DNA of 9,083 bases from Gammaproteobacteria bacterium (GTDB lineage: Bacteria > Pseudomonadota > Gammaproteobacteria > PS1 > Pseudothioglobaceae). Location of the stretch: positions 1 through 9,083 of the forward strand of contig DQNX01000128.1 of the NCBI GenBank assembly GCA_015658965.1, read 5' to 3'. The notes under the pieces were generated by a model. It was not told the DNA's origin, made no database searches, and saw only the letters and a list, made by a program, of their open reading frames with translations. Position 1 is the first letter of the stretch, and the number at the start of each line of letters is the position of its first letter. This document shows, piece by piece, positions 1 to 6,843 of this stretch. Position numbers and translations under genes: made by a program.

Positions 1-84
1 ACTTACCAAGAGCTATGGAAAAGTTTTCAATCTGACAACGAATACGATTTAACGCAGTATAATATCAATCAAGTTCTTCAATAA
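1..84 (+). CDS. C-terminal end of an unidentified protein (partial)
   Basis: The first frame is open from base 1 and ends in a TAA stop at 82-84, giving 27 residues that finish in DLTQYNINQVLQ. The stop lies 13 nt before the dsbA start on the same strand, so this is probably the 3' end of the preceding gene of the same operon. The visible tail is polar and rich in Gln, Asn and Asp, with no membrane segment and no motif I recognise, so I assign no function. The open frame is short enough to occur by chance; its position directly before dsbA is the main support. Confidence 0.55.
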   Translation, partial: TYQELWKSFQSDNEYDLTQYNINQVLQ

Positions 85-97
85 TGGTCAGAAAATT

Positions 98-718
98 ATG
101 AAAAAAATCCTTTCTTTTGTTGTTGTTTGTTTTGTCTCTATCCACACCCATTTTGCGGTAGCGAATTTTACCGCGGGCAATGATTATGTGGTGTTAGACA
201 AGCCCGTTAAAACGATAACGGGCGACAAGGTTGAAGTTCGAGAGCTCTTTTGGTATTATTGCCCACATTGTTTTAATGTTGAACCATTGGTCGAAAATTG
301 GCTGAAAAAACGCCCTGATTCGGTTGTATTCATTCGCCAACCCGCGGTATTTTCTGATCGTTGGGTAAACGGCGCAATTTTTTATTATGTACTTGAACAA
401 TTAAACGAAGTGGATAGACTACACGGCGCCTTGTTTGATGCCATCCATTTGCACAAAACTGCCTTTGTTGATACCGAAGATTTTATTGATTGGTTGGTTG
501 ATAATGACGTAGATAAAACTCAGGCCAGCAATGCATTTAAGTCATTTTCAGTACGCATTAAAGTTAATAAATCTAAGCTTAATACGGTCAAGTATAAAAC
601 CAGCGGCGTCCCAACGTTTATTGTGAATGGAAAATACTGGGTAGATACTAAACATGCTGGCGGTGAAAAACGTTTATTTAAAGTGGTGGATTACTTGATT
701 CAAAAAGAATCTCAGTAG
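98..718 (+). CDS. dsbA: Thiol:disulfide interchange protein DsbA/DsbL family
   Basis: Periplasmic thiol oxidase that donates its disulfide to newly exported proteins and is normally re-oxidised by membrane DsbB. The 206-residue product starts with a Sec signal peptide: MKK, a hydrophobic stretch at about residues 4-15, and a likely cleavage near AVA-N at 20-23. The thioredoxin-fold active site CPHC is at residues 55-58 after ELFWYY, the same dipeptide as classical DsbA. The cis-proline loop is SGVPTF, with Pro at 172. The helical insert lies between them, at about 85-150. Length fits the family (about 205-215). The ATG has no obvious Shine-Dalgarno, but the signal peptide begins right there. 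The gene sits 13 nt after the upstream stop and 6 nt before thiD. Its DsbB partner is not in the window. The family call is firm; DsbA versus DsbL cannot be separated by eye. Confidence 0.95.
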   Translation: MKKILSFVVVCFVSIHTHFAVANFTAGNDYVVLDKPVKTITGDKVEVRELFWYYCPHCFNVEPLVENWLKKRPDSVVFIRQPAVFSDRWVNGAIFYYVLEQLNEVDRLHGALFDAIHLHKTAFVDTEDFIDWLVDNDVDKTQASNAFKSFSVRIKVNKSKLNTVKYKTSGVPTFIVNGKYWVDTKHAGGEKRLFKVVDYLIQKESQ

Positions 719-724
719 CGCAAC

Positions 725-1486
725 GTGCTAGACTCTGTTTTAGTTTTCTCTGGCCTTGATCCTTGTGGCGGGGCAGGCATTAGTGCTGATATTGAAACCA
801 TTAATCAATTTGGCGTAACTGCATTGCCGATTGTTACAACACTCACAGTGCAAAATACGCAATCGGTCAAATCAACACAGATGGTTGACGAAAAGCTCAT
901 TGCTGAGCAATTTAATCACCTTAAAGATGATTTAGATTTTTCAGTGGTGAAGATTGGGCTGTTGTCATCCGATTTACAAATTCAAACGATTGCCTCTTTA
1001 TTAAAAACCTGCGAAGCGCTAACGCTTGTGCTTGACCCGATTGTGAGTGCCAGTAGCGGTCAGCAATTATTAGATAAATCAGCGCTAAAAAGCCTTAAAC
1101 AAGCGTTGCTACCAATGGTTAAAGTGCTGACCCCCAATGTTGCTGAACTGAATGTGTTGTCATCGATAGACGATGAACAACAAGCCATTGAATCTTTGCC
1201 TTGTGAATGGGTATTGCTGACCACAACAGATACGTCAGAAGATGAGATAGAGCACCGCCTATATCACCATGCACAATGTGTGGAGCGGTTTACGTATGTT
1301 AAATTACCCGGCCAATATCATGGCTCTGGCTGTACATTATCAAGCGCTATCAGTGCTTTATTGGCATCAGGTGTTGATGTAGATATTGCTTGTAAGCGTG
1401 CATTAGACTACACTTACCAAAGCCTGTTAAATGCAAAGAGTATAGGTAAAATGCAATATCATCCTAATCGAGAATTACCCAAATAA
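725..1486 (+). CDS. thiD: Hydroxymethylpyrimidine/phosphomethylpyrimidine kinase
   Basis: Cytoplasmic kinase of the ribokinase fold that phosphorylates HMP and HMP-phosphate to HMP-pyrophosphate, the pyrimidine half of thiamine. The 253-residue protein opens with FSGLDPCGGAGISADI (residues 8-23), the usual ThiD substrate-binding N-terminus. LDPIVSASSG is at 103-112 and the nucleotide-site TPN...E at 136-141. The C-terminal anion hole and catalytic loop is GSGCT at 200-204, with Cys203 as the expected catalytic residue. The lid segment that reads KGGH in many ThiDs is TTTD here (about 166-169), as expected of a divergent subfamily. The start is GTG. The dsbA stop lies in this same frame at 716-718, so 725 is the first possible start after it, and the N-terminal motif follows at once. 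The TAA stop overlaps the hisC ATG by one base (TAATG), suggesting translational coupling. No other thiamine gene is nearby. Confidence 0.9.
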   Translation: MLDSVLVFSGLDPCGGAGISADIETINQFGVTALPIVTTLTVQNTQSVKSTQMVDEKLIAEQFNHLKDDLDFSVVKIGLLSSDLQIQTIASLLKTCEALTLVLDPIVSASSGQQLLDKSALKSLKQALLPMVKVLTPNVAELNVLSSIDDEQQAIESLPCEWVLLTTTDTSEDEIEHRLYHHAQCVERFTYVKLPGQYHGSGCTLSSAISALLASGVDVDIACKRALDYTYQSLLNAKSIGKMQYHPNRELPK

Positions 1487-2547
1487 TGAGTTTTATTAAC
1501 AATTGGTTACGTTCTGACATTCAAGCAATTAGTGCTTATCACGTGCCTGCGTCTGATGATATGGTTAAACTCGATGCAATGGAGTCACCATTCCCTTTGC
1601 CAGATGCATTAATTGGCCAGTATTTAGCCTATTTAGCAGAAGCCAATCTGAATCGATACCCCAATCCTGGTGCTGATGAACTGCAGCAAACACTGCGTGA
1701 ATTGATGAACATTCCAGCTGAATTTGGCGTGTTATTGGGCAATGGTTCGGACGAATTGATTCAGTTGTTGGCATTGGCTTGTGAAACGGGCGATACAATT
1801 TTGAGTATTGAGCCCAGCTTTGTCATGTATGGCATGATTGCAAAGTTCACGCGTTTGAATTATCAAGGCGTTAATTTGAATGATGATTTTGAGATTGACT
1901 TATCAGCCACGTTATCCGCCATAGAGACACACAATCCAAAACTTATTTTCATTGCTTATCCAAATAACCCAACTGGCAATGCGTTTGATCGCAGTGCAAT
2001 TGAGGTAATTATCACTTCAACCAATGCAATGGTGGTGTTGGATGAGGCTTATTATGCTTATGCAGAAGACAGTTTTCTAGGTGATATCGCCCAGTATCCA
2101 AACCTCGTGTTGCTCAGAACTGTTTCCAAAATTGGTTTTGCTGGTTTACGTTTGGGCTTATTGATTGGCTCTAAAGGTACAGTGGCTGAATTAGACAAAC
2201 TAAGATTGCCTTATAACATCAATACTTTAACTCAAGTCAGTGCTAATTTCTTATTACAAGAAAAAGATGAGATTGATAAAAATGCCAAGGCAATCCTTGT
2301 TGAGCGTGCTAATTTGTCATCAGCACTCAAAGCTATTGATGGTTTAATTATTTACCCTTCTCAGGCAAACTTCATTTTGTTTAAAGCACCGAGTGCCAAT
2401 GCATTATTTGATTATTTAAAAGACAACAAGGTGCTGATTAAAAATCTAAGCAGCGCACCAAACTTGGATAATTGCTTGCGTGTTACTGTTGGCAGTGCTG
2501 AAGAAAACACACTGTTTATCAAACTTGTAAAGGCTTACTATGATTAA
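1486..2547 (+). CDS. hisC: Histidinol-phosphate aminotransferase
   Basis: PLP-dependent enzyme that converts imidazole-acetol phosphate and glutamate to histidinol phosphate and 2-oxoglutarate. The 353 residues are normal for HisC. Visible fold-type I landmarks are LDAMESPFPLP near 29-39 (the substrate-side N-terminal segment), RYPNPGADELQQ at 57-68, the cofactor phosphate loop GNGSDE at 85-90 and YPNNPTG at 158-164. DEAYY at 186-190 has Asp186 for the pyridine nitrogen. VSKIGFAGLRLG at 213-224 has Lys215 as the Schiff-base lysine and Arg222. The LDAME...LP variant is the one I associate with HisC paralogs in beta- and gammaproteobacteria. The start overlaps the thiD stop by one base, and the end overlaps the next gene by 8 bases. 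With hisB and hisH downstream it belongs to a broken-up histidine operon. Confidence 0.93.
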   Translation: MSFINNWLRSDIQAISAYHVPASDDMVKLDAMESPFPLPDALIGQYLAYLAEANLNRYPNPGADELQQTLRELMNIPAEFGVLLGNGSDELIQLLALACETGDTILSIEPSFVMYGMIAKFTRLNYQGVNLNDDFEIDLSATLSAIETHNPKLIFIAYPNNPTGNAFDRSAIEVIITSTNAMVVLDEAYYAYAEDSFLGDIAQYPNLVLLRTVSKIGFAGLRLGLLIGSKGTVAELDKLRLPYNINTLTQVSANFLLQEKDEIDKNAKAILVERANLSSALKAIDGLIIYPSQANFILFKAPSANALFDYLKDNKVLIKNLSSAPNLDNCLRVTVGSAEENTLFIKLVKAYYD

Positions 2548-3280
2548 TCGACAAGCGCTAGCAAAATATTGCACTGATTATTTGGACGTCAATCAGTTTG
2601 ATGATTATTGTCCGAATGGTTTGCAGATTGAGGGGTGTACGGAAATTAACAATATTATTTCTGGCGTGAGTGCTAATCTAGATTTAATTGAACGCGCGAT
2701 TGATGAAAAAGCGGATGCTTTGTTTGTCCATCATGGTTTTTTTTGGAAAAATGAAGCGGCTAATATTGTCGGTATAAAGCGCAATAGAATTGCTCAGTTA
2801 CTCGCCCATAATATTAATTTATTTGCTTATCATCTGCCACTCGATGCACATACTGAGGTGGGCAACAATATTGAACTCGCAAAAAAACTTGGCATTCAGA
2901 ACCCAACACCCATCGGAAAAACTCTGGTCTGGCAGGGTGAAGTCAATACAAGTTTGGTAGATTTTTCACAAACGGTTAGTCAAGCATTGGACAGAGCGCC
3001 TTTGGTATTTGGCGATGACAACAAACAGCTTAAACGCATTACTTGGTGCACGGGTGGGGCGCAAAGTTATATCAAGCATGCAATTGATGTTAATGCGGAT
3101 ATTTTCCTAACGGGTGAAGTATCCGAACAAATCCCTGCCATTTCTAAAGAAAATGATATTGCCTTTATTGCGGCAGGTCATCATGCAACCGAGCGTTATG
3201 GTGTACAAGCTCTATGCCAACATTTAAGTGATAAATTTGATCTTAAGCATCAATTTATCGACATTGACAATCAAGTATAA
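2540..3280 (+). CDS. ybgI: Nif3-like dinuclear metal center protein (YbgI family)
   Basis: Member of the conserved Nif3/YbgI/DUF34 family, toroidal hexamers with a two-metal site; the biochemical role is still debated (GTP cyclohydrolase I type 2 annotations are unreliable). The 246 residues are close to E. coli YbgI in length. The metal motifs are all present: VHHGFFW with His64-His65, AYHLPLDAH with Asp102, and GHHATERYG with His215 and Glu218. GEVSEQ at 192-197 is also typical. No NIF3 insert (PII-like) domain is present, as expected at this length. The ATG lies inside the end of hisC, preceded by TAAAGG with 6 nt spacing, a proper Shine-Dalgarno that supports this start. In many gammaproteobacteria the gene is unlinked to histidine genes, so its place between hisC and asd says little about function. 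Confidence 0.92.
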   Translation: MINRQALAKYCTDYLDVNQFDDYCPNGLQIEGCTEINNIISGVSANLDLIERAIDEKADALFVHHGFFWKNEAANIVGIKRNRIAQLLAHNINLFAYHLPLDAHTEVGNNIELAKKLGIQNPTPIGKTLVWQGEVNTSLVDFSQTVSQALDRAPLVFGDDNKQLKRITWCTGGAQSYIKHAIDVNADIFLTGEVSEQIPAISKENDIAFIAAGHHATERYGVQALCQHLSDKFDLKHQFIDIDNQV

Positions 3281-3297
3281 TACCTGAGATTTATAAT
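3264..3297 (+). promoter_or_regulatory. Possible weak internal promoter before asd
   Basis: The end of the nif3 gene and the 34-nt gap before asd contain a perfect TTGACA (3264-3269) and two perfect TATAAT boxes (3276-3281 and 3292-3297). The spacings are 6 and 22 nt, neither close to the usual 16-18, so no pair forms a standard sigma-70 promoter. Either TATAAT might act with a poor -35. The gap is the largest on the plus strand, which is the main reason to suspect a start site here. AT-rich sequence easily gives TATAAT by chance. Confidence 0.25.
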
Positions 3298-3314
3298 TTT
3301 CAATTTTTACACTT

Positions 3315-4340
3315 ATGATCAAGAAATTTAACGTTGCCGTTGTTGGCGCAACAGGTGCTGTGGGCGAAACCATTCTTTCAATTTTGGAACAGCGCAATTT
3401 TCCTATTGATAATTTATACCCATTAGCCAGTGCTAACTCGGCAGGCAAGAAGGTACTTTGTCAGGGCAAAAGCTGGATAGTGCAAGACTTAGACAGCTTT
3501 GATTTCACCCAAGTACAAATTGGATTGTTTTCTGCTGGCGGACACATTTCTGAAAAATACGCACCGATTGCGGCCGAAGCGGGTTGTGTGGTCATTGACA
3601 ACACAGCGCATTTTAGGCGAGATAAAGACATTCCTTTGGTTGTGCCAGAGGTCAACCCACATGCAATTGCCGATTACACTAAGCGCAATATAATCGCTAA
3701 TCCTAACTGCTCAACCATTCAAATGCTGGTGGCGCTTAAGCCAATTTATGATGCCGTGGGTATTGAGCGTATCAATGTGGCTACTTATCAGGCGGTATCG
3801 GGTTCGGGCAAAGAGGCTATTTCTGAACTAATCAATCAAACAACCAAGCTGTTGAGTGGCGATACAGATGTTGATGTTGAGGTTTATCCAAAGCAAATTG
3901 CATTTAATGTGGTGCCTCATATTGATGTGTTCCAAGACAATGGATACACCAAAGAAGAGATGAAGATGGTGTGGGAAACGCAAAAGATTTTTGAAGACGA
4001 AAATATTCTAGTTAATCCAACTGCTGTACGTGTCCCTGTTATTTACGGCCATTCTGAAGCCATTAACATTGAAACTAAGATCAAGATTACAGCCGCTGAA
4101 GCCACTAAAATTTTATCTGCGGCAAATGGCGTAACGGTGATGGATAAACGTGAAGATGGCGGCTATGCCACACCATTTGTTGAGGCCACTAACCATGATG
4201 ACACGTTTGTAAGCCGTATTCGTGAAGATATATCTCATGATAAAGGTCTCAACTTATGGGTAGTTTCTGATAATATTCGCAAAGGTGCAGCACTTAACAG
4301 CATTCAGATTGCTGAAATTTTGATTGAAGAGTACTTATAA
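3315..4340 (+). CDS. asd: Aspartate-semialdehyde dehydrogenase
   Basis: Makes L-aspartate 4-semialdehyde from aspartyl phosphate with NADPH, the branch point to lysine/diaminopimelate, threonine and methionine. The 341 residues match the Pseudomonas-type Asd length. The Rossmann motif GATGAVGE is at 11-18. The active-site segment NPNCSTIQM has Cys132 as the nucleophile. TYQAVSGSGKEA at 158-168 is the substrate loop. VRVPVIYGHSE at 238-248 carries the substrate-binding Arg239 and the catalytic His246. The cofactor-side C-terminus WVVSDNIRKGAALN, near 315-328, is also standard. The ATG lies directly before the first beta strand (KKFNVAVV). The gene follows a 34-nt gap, the only sizeable one on this strand, and ends 5 nt before hisB. 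It is out of place among histidine genes but intact. Confidence 0.96.
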   Translation: MIKKFNVAVVGATGAVGETILSILEQRNFPIDNLYPLASANSAGKKVLCQGKSWIVQDLDSFDFTQVQIGLFSAGGHISEKYAPIAAEAGCVVIDNTAHFRRDKDIPLVVPEVNPHAIADYTKRNIIANPNCSTIQMLVALKPIYDAVGIERINVATYQAVSGSGKEAISELINQTTKLLSGDTDVDVEVYPKQIAFNVVPHIDVFQDNGYTKEEMKMVWETQKIFEDENILVNPTAVRVPVIYGHSEAINIETKIKITAAEATKILSAANGVTVMDKREDGGYATPFVEATNHDDTFVSRIREDISHDKGLNLWVVSDNIRKGAALNSIQIAEILIEEYL

Positions 4341-4345
4341 ACAAT

Positions 4346-4933
4346 ATGACTATGATTAAAGTATCAAGAAAAACCAACGAAACAGACATCAATGTCGAGC
4401 TCAATTTGTATGGCACTGGCCAAGCAAATATTGACACAGGTGTGCCATTTTTAGACCACATGCTGGATCAAATTGCTCGTCATGGTTCAATGGATTTAAA
4501 CATTAAATGTGATGGTGATACACAAATTGATGATCACCACAGTGTTGAGGATATCGGCATTACCTTGGGCCAAGCTTTTTCTCAAGCAGCTGGAGATAAG
4601 GCAGGATTTACCCGTTATGGGCACGCCTATGTGCCATTAGACGAAGCCTTATCACGTGTAGTGCTAGATTTATCTGGCCGTCCCGGGTTAGAGCTGAATG
4701 TGAGTTTTACCCGAGCGATGATCGGTACATTTGATGTGGATCTTATCAGTGAGTTTTTTCAAGGATTTGTTAATCACGCCTTAATAACTTTACACATTGA
4801 TAATATCAAGGGTGTGAATTCTCACCACCAAGCTGAAACTATTTTTAAGGCTTTTGGTAGAGCATTGCGCATGGCGGTAACACCCGATGAGCGTCAAGCA
4901 GGCGTTATCCCATCGACCAAAGGCAGCTTATAA
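4346..4933 (+). CDS. hisB: Imidazoleglycerol-phosphate dehydratase (monofunctional)
   Basis: Dehydrates imidazole glycerol phosphate to imidazole acetol phosphate, the step that makes the HisC substrate. At 195 residues it is the single-domain form, without the N-terminal histidinol-phosphatase half found in E. coli HisB, so that activity must come from another gene. Mn-binding motifs are clear: the duplicated DHH...E blocks DDHHSVEDIG (62-71) and SHHQAETIFKAFGRAL (159-174), plus FLDHMLDQIARHG (35-47). The C-terminus DERQAGVIPSTKGSL is textbook. A second ATG 6 nt downstream (codon 3) is an equally possible start; the conserved IKVSRKTNET follows both. The gene lies 5 nt after asd and 3 nt before hisH, so it is certainly co-transcribed with them. 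Confidence 0.97.
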   Translation: MTMIKVSRKTNETDINVELNLYGTGQANIDTGVPFLDHMLDQIARHGSMDLNIKCDGDTQIDDHHSVEDIGITLGQAFSQAAGDKAGFTRYGHAYVPLDEALSRVVLDLSGRPGLELNVSFTRAMIGTFDVDLISEFFQGFVNHALITLHIDNIKGVNSHHQAETIFKAFGRALRMAVTPDERQAGVIPSTKGSL

Positions 4934-4936
4934 ACC

Positions 4937-5554
4937 ATGACCATAGCCATCGTCGACTATGGCATGGGCAACGTGCGCAGTGTAAAAAAAGCCATTGAAC
5001 ACGTTGCACCCAATGACCAGGTTTTTCTTACTGATAATGCAAAGCTAATCACAGAGGCTGATCGTGTGGTGTTTCCTGGTCAAGGAGCCATGGGCGCATG
5101 TATGCAAGCGCTGAATGAACACGGCTTGGTTGATGTAATCAAGCAAGCTGCGCAGGAAAAACCTTTCTTAGGTATTTGCTTAGGATTGCAACTTTTATTT
5201 GATCATTCCCAAGAAAATGGTGGCATTGACGGATTGTCAATAATTCCAGGAGAAGTGGTTAAATTTGAAAAAAGTGATCTTAAAATCCCACACATGGGGT
5301 GGAATACCGTTAAACAAGAAATAGATCATCCACTTTGGCATAATATTGAGGATAATTCTCGTTTTTATAGCGTACACAGCTATTATGTTAAAGAAAGCAA
5401 TTCATCAGTGGTGTCAGGCTCGACCAACTACGGGGTTGAGTTTACGTGTGCAATTGCGCAGGACAACATGTTTGCAGTACAATTCCATCCAGAAAAATCT
5501 CAACATGATGGCTTGCAATTGTTAACCAATTTTGTGAATTGGAAGGCTAGTTAG
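4937..5554 (+). CDS. hisH: Imidazole glycerol phosphate synthase, glutaminase subunit
   Basis: Class I glutamine amidotransferase that hydrolyses glutamine and channels ammonia to HisF, producing imidazole glycerol phosphate (the HisB substrate) and AICAR. The 205 residues are full length. IVDYGMGNVRSV (5-16) is the HisH N-terminal signature. The oxyanion strand is FPGQGAMG (46-53), with the common HisH form PGVG replaced by PGQG. The catalytic triad is Cys81 in GICLGLQLL, His184 and Glu186 in QFHPEKSQ. HSYYV is at 147-151. The obligate partner HisF is not in the window, nor is HisA, which usually follows hisH. The TAG stop lies at 5552-5554 and overlaps the converging kinase gene by 4 bp, with no terminator visible after it. 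Confidence 0.96.
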   Translation: MTIAIVDYGMGNVRSVKKAIEHVAPNDQVFLTDNAKLITEADRVVFPGQGAMGACMQALNEHGLVDVIKQAAQEKPFLGICLGLQLLFDHSQENGGIDGLSIIPGEVVKFEKSDLKIPHMGWNTVKQEIDHPLWHNIEDNSRFYSVHSYYVKESNSSVVSGSTNYGVEFTCAIAQDNMFAVQFHPEKSQHDGLQLLTNFVNWKAS

Positions 5555-6291
5555 TTGTTGATTGTTTTTACGCAATCCATAACATTGCCATGGTAGCCAC
5601 GACCAAAAATATTCAAATGATTTAGATAGTGATAAAGCATATACGGTGGCTTTCTTCTATCAAAACCACTGTCTAACGGGTAAGCTTTATTGTAGCTCTG
5701 ATAAAAATTATCATCAAAACCGCCGAACATAAAAGTGAGTGAAAAATCGATTTCTCGATGTCCATAATAGCTAGCTGTATCGATGAAATAAGGATGGTTT
5801 TCCCCACTTAAGACATTACCTGACCACAGGTCTCCATGTAACAATACCGGTGTAATCTTATCCCCCAACAAGGAGGGAAGTTTATCCTTTATCTTTAATA
5901 GTTGTTGGTATTCAAATTGGTCGATTTGTTTGTTTTGATGGGCTAATTCTATTTGATAGAGTAGACGATACTCCCAAAAAAAATATGACCAATTATTAAT
6001 ATTTTGACCAACTGCATTTAGTTGGGGAGTTTGTCCGATCTTATTATCAATATGAAAGCCAAAATATTGGTGGTGATTTTGATGTAGATTCGCAAGTGCA
6101 ACTCCCATTTGCGACTGCATATTTGGATTTTTAATCGTGTCAATCCATTCAAGTATTAAGCACTTTTCACAGCTAGCTAGCACCATAGGCGTATGAATAG
6201 TCTTGCCTAACAATATCAGCTCTTCGCCTTCATCTATCAGTTGACGATTAGAATGTGATTGATATTTGATAAAAAATCTTGCTATTGTCAC
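5551..6291 (-). CDS. Fructosamine kinase family protein, main frame (N-lobe cut off by frameshift)
   Basis: Open frame of 246 residues covering most of a fructosamine-3-kinase family protein (YniA-like), which phosphorylates ketoamine adducts on proteins so that they fall off. Kinase landmarks are the ATP-site lysine in FIKYQ (Lys9), LILEW (45-49, hinge), HGDLWSGN (152-159) with catalytic Asp154, and FIDTASYYGHRE (169-180) with metal-binding Asp171. The family is usually about 280-300 residues, and here the glycine-loop part of the N-lobe is missing. The only start in frame is GTG at 6291, directly after a TGA and with no Shine-Dalgarno, so it is unlikely to be the true start. The missing part is encoded in another frame just upstream (6248-6391). 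The gene is either a recent pseudogene, or carries a sequencing error, or is expressed through frameshifting. It overlaps the hisH stop by 4 bp at its 3' end. Confidence 0.8.
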   Translation of the reverse strand: MTIARFFIKYQSHSNRQLIDEGEELILLGKTIHTPMVLASCEKCLILEWIDTIKNPNMQSQMGVALANLHQNHHQYFGFHIDNKIGQTPQLNAVGQNINNWSYFFWEYRLLYQIELAHQNKQIDQFEYQQLLKIKDKLPSLLGDKITPVLLHGDLWSGNVLSGENHPYFIDTASYYGHREIDFSLTFMFGGFDDNFYQSYNKAYPLDSGFDRRKPPYMLYHYLNHLNIFGRGYHGNVMDCVKTINN

Positions 6292-6391
6292 TCAATACAA
6301 CTTGGTAAGCTTCAAATAACCCGGTACTAACGGATTGTTTGACTATAACTTGTTGATTTAGGTGTTGTTCAATATGTGACTCAATGGACAT
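6248..6391 (-). pseudogene. N-terminal fragment of the fructosamine kinase gene, out of frame
   Basis: An ATG at 6391, 5 nt after the DUF1841 stop, opens a 47-codon frame ending in TAA at 6248. Its first 40 residues read like the N-lobe of the kinase: an opening helix (MSIESHIEQHLNQQ), the strand and nucleotide loop QSVSTGLFEAYQVVLSD, then NSKIF. After KIF the frame goes astray as YQISITF-stop. Removing one T from the run of six (minus strand; A run at 6271-6276 on the plus strand) gives ...SKIF-IKYQSHSN..., in frame with the 246-residue main part. The joined protein is 279 residues, with Lys42, Asp187 and Asp204 as ATP-site lysine, catalytic base and metal ligand. The join falls exactly where family members have their VK or IK ATP-binding strand, so I am confident that these two frames are one gene. 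Confidence 0.82.
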
Positions 6392-6396
6392 GAGTT

Positions 6397-6819
6397 CTAC
6401 TGATTTGATTGATCTTCTAAGCAGCGAATGTAGGCTTGATGATCCATCGGTGCGTTATTTTTTTGTGATGAGAAAATCATCTGTGCAATACAATCCATCA
6501 TCAGATGTTCGACTTCATGTGGATCTTTAACCTTTTCCAGTATTTTTTGATAGTATTCGTTGATGCCTTTTGGCTGGCTAATCGACAGTTGCTCTCTTAA
6601 CGATAAATGCAAGTTAATATGCAAAAAAGGGTTAACTTCACCACTCTCAGGAAAAAAATCAGATTCAGTATTGCTGATAAGTTTGTGGTACTCAGGGTGC
6701 ATCTCAATCACTTGTGTGAGTTGATTTTCTAATGGGTCGAGTACTTTTTTATCTAAAAATTTTTGCCAGGCATTGGCAAGGAATTGTCGTTGTTGAGTTC
6801 TGTCTTGCGTATAAAGCAT
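6397..6819 (-). CDS. DUF1841 family protein
   Basis: Protein of 140 residues from a conserved but uncharacterised proteobacterial family. The family signature is easy to follow: QDRTQQRQFLANAWQKF near 5-21, DPLENQLTQVIEMHPEYH at 28-45, then ESGEVNPFLHINLHLSLREQ at about 58-77, QPKGI, and a late HEVEHLMMDCIAQMIFSSQ. It has no signal peptide or membrane segment, so it is probably cytosolic. The alternating conserved His and Glu (HPEYH, FLHINLHL, HEVEH) could bind a metal; that is my inference. It sits 24 nt after nth and 5 nt before the kinase start at 6391, so all three are likely on one transcript. In gammaproteobacteria this family is often found next to nth, which is the only hint to its role. 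Confidence 0.9.
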   Translation of the reverse strand: MLYTQDRTQQRQFLANAWQKFLDKKVLDPLENQLTQVIEMHPEYHKLISNTESDFFPESGEVNPFLHINLHLSLREQLSISQPKGINEYYQKILEKVKDPHEVEHLMMDCIAQMIFSSQKNNAPMDHQAYIRCLEDQSNQ

Positions 6820-6843
6820 AAACTCTATTATAAGGCCTAGCTG

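Noticed and set aside
32..63. CTGACA (32-37) and a perfect TATAAT (58-63) as a promoter for dsbA
   Set aside because: The spacer is 20 nt and both boxes lie inside the probable upstream coding frame; no extended -10 is present. Chance in AT-rich DNA is as likely.
1565..1798. Minus-strand open frame of 77 codons inside hisC
   Set aside because: It lies entirely within an intact, well-recognised gene, has no recognisable motif and no independent support. Similar frames opposite dsbA, asd and inside sbcB and nth were dropped for the same reason.
6827..6832. TATAAT on the minus strand directly before DUF1841
   Set aside because: Its transcript would start at or past the ATG, and the region 17 nt upstream (AAAAAT) is not a -35. 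DUF1841 is better explained as co-transcribed with nth.
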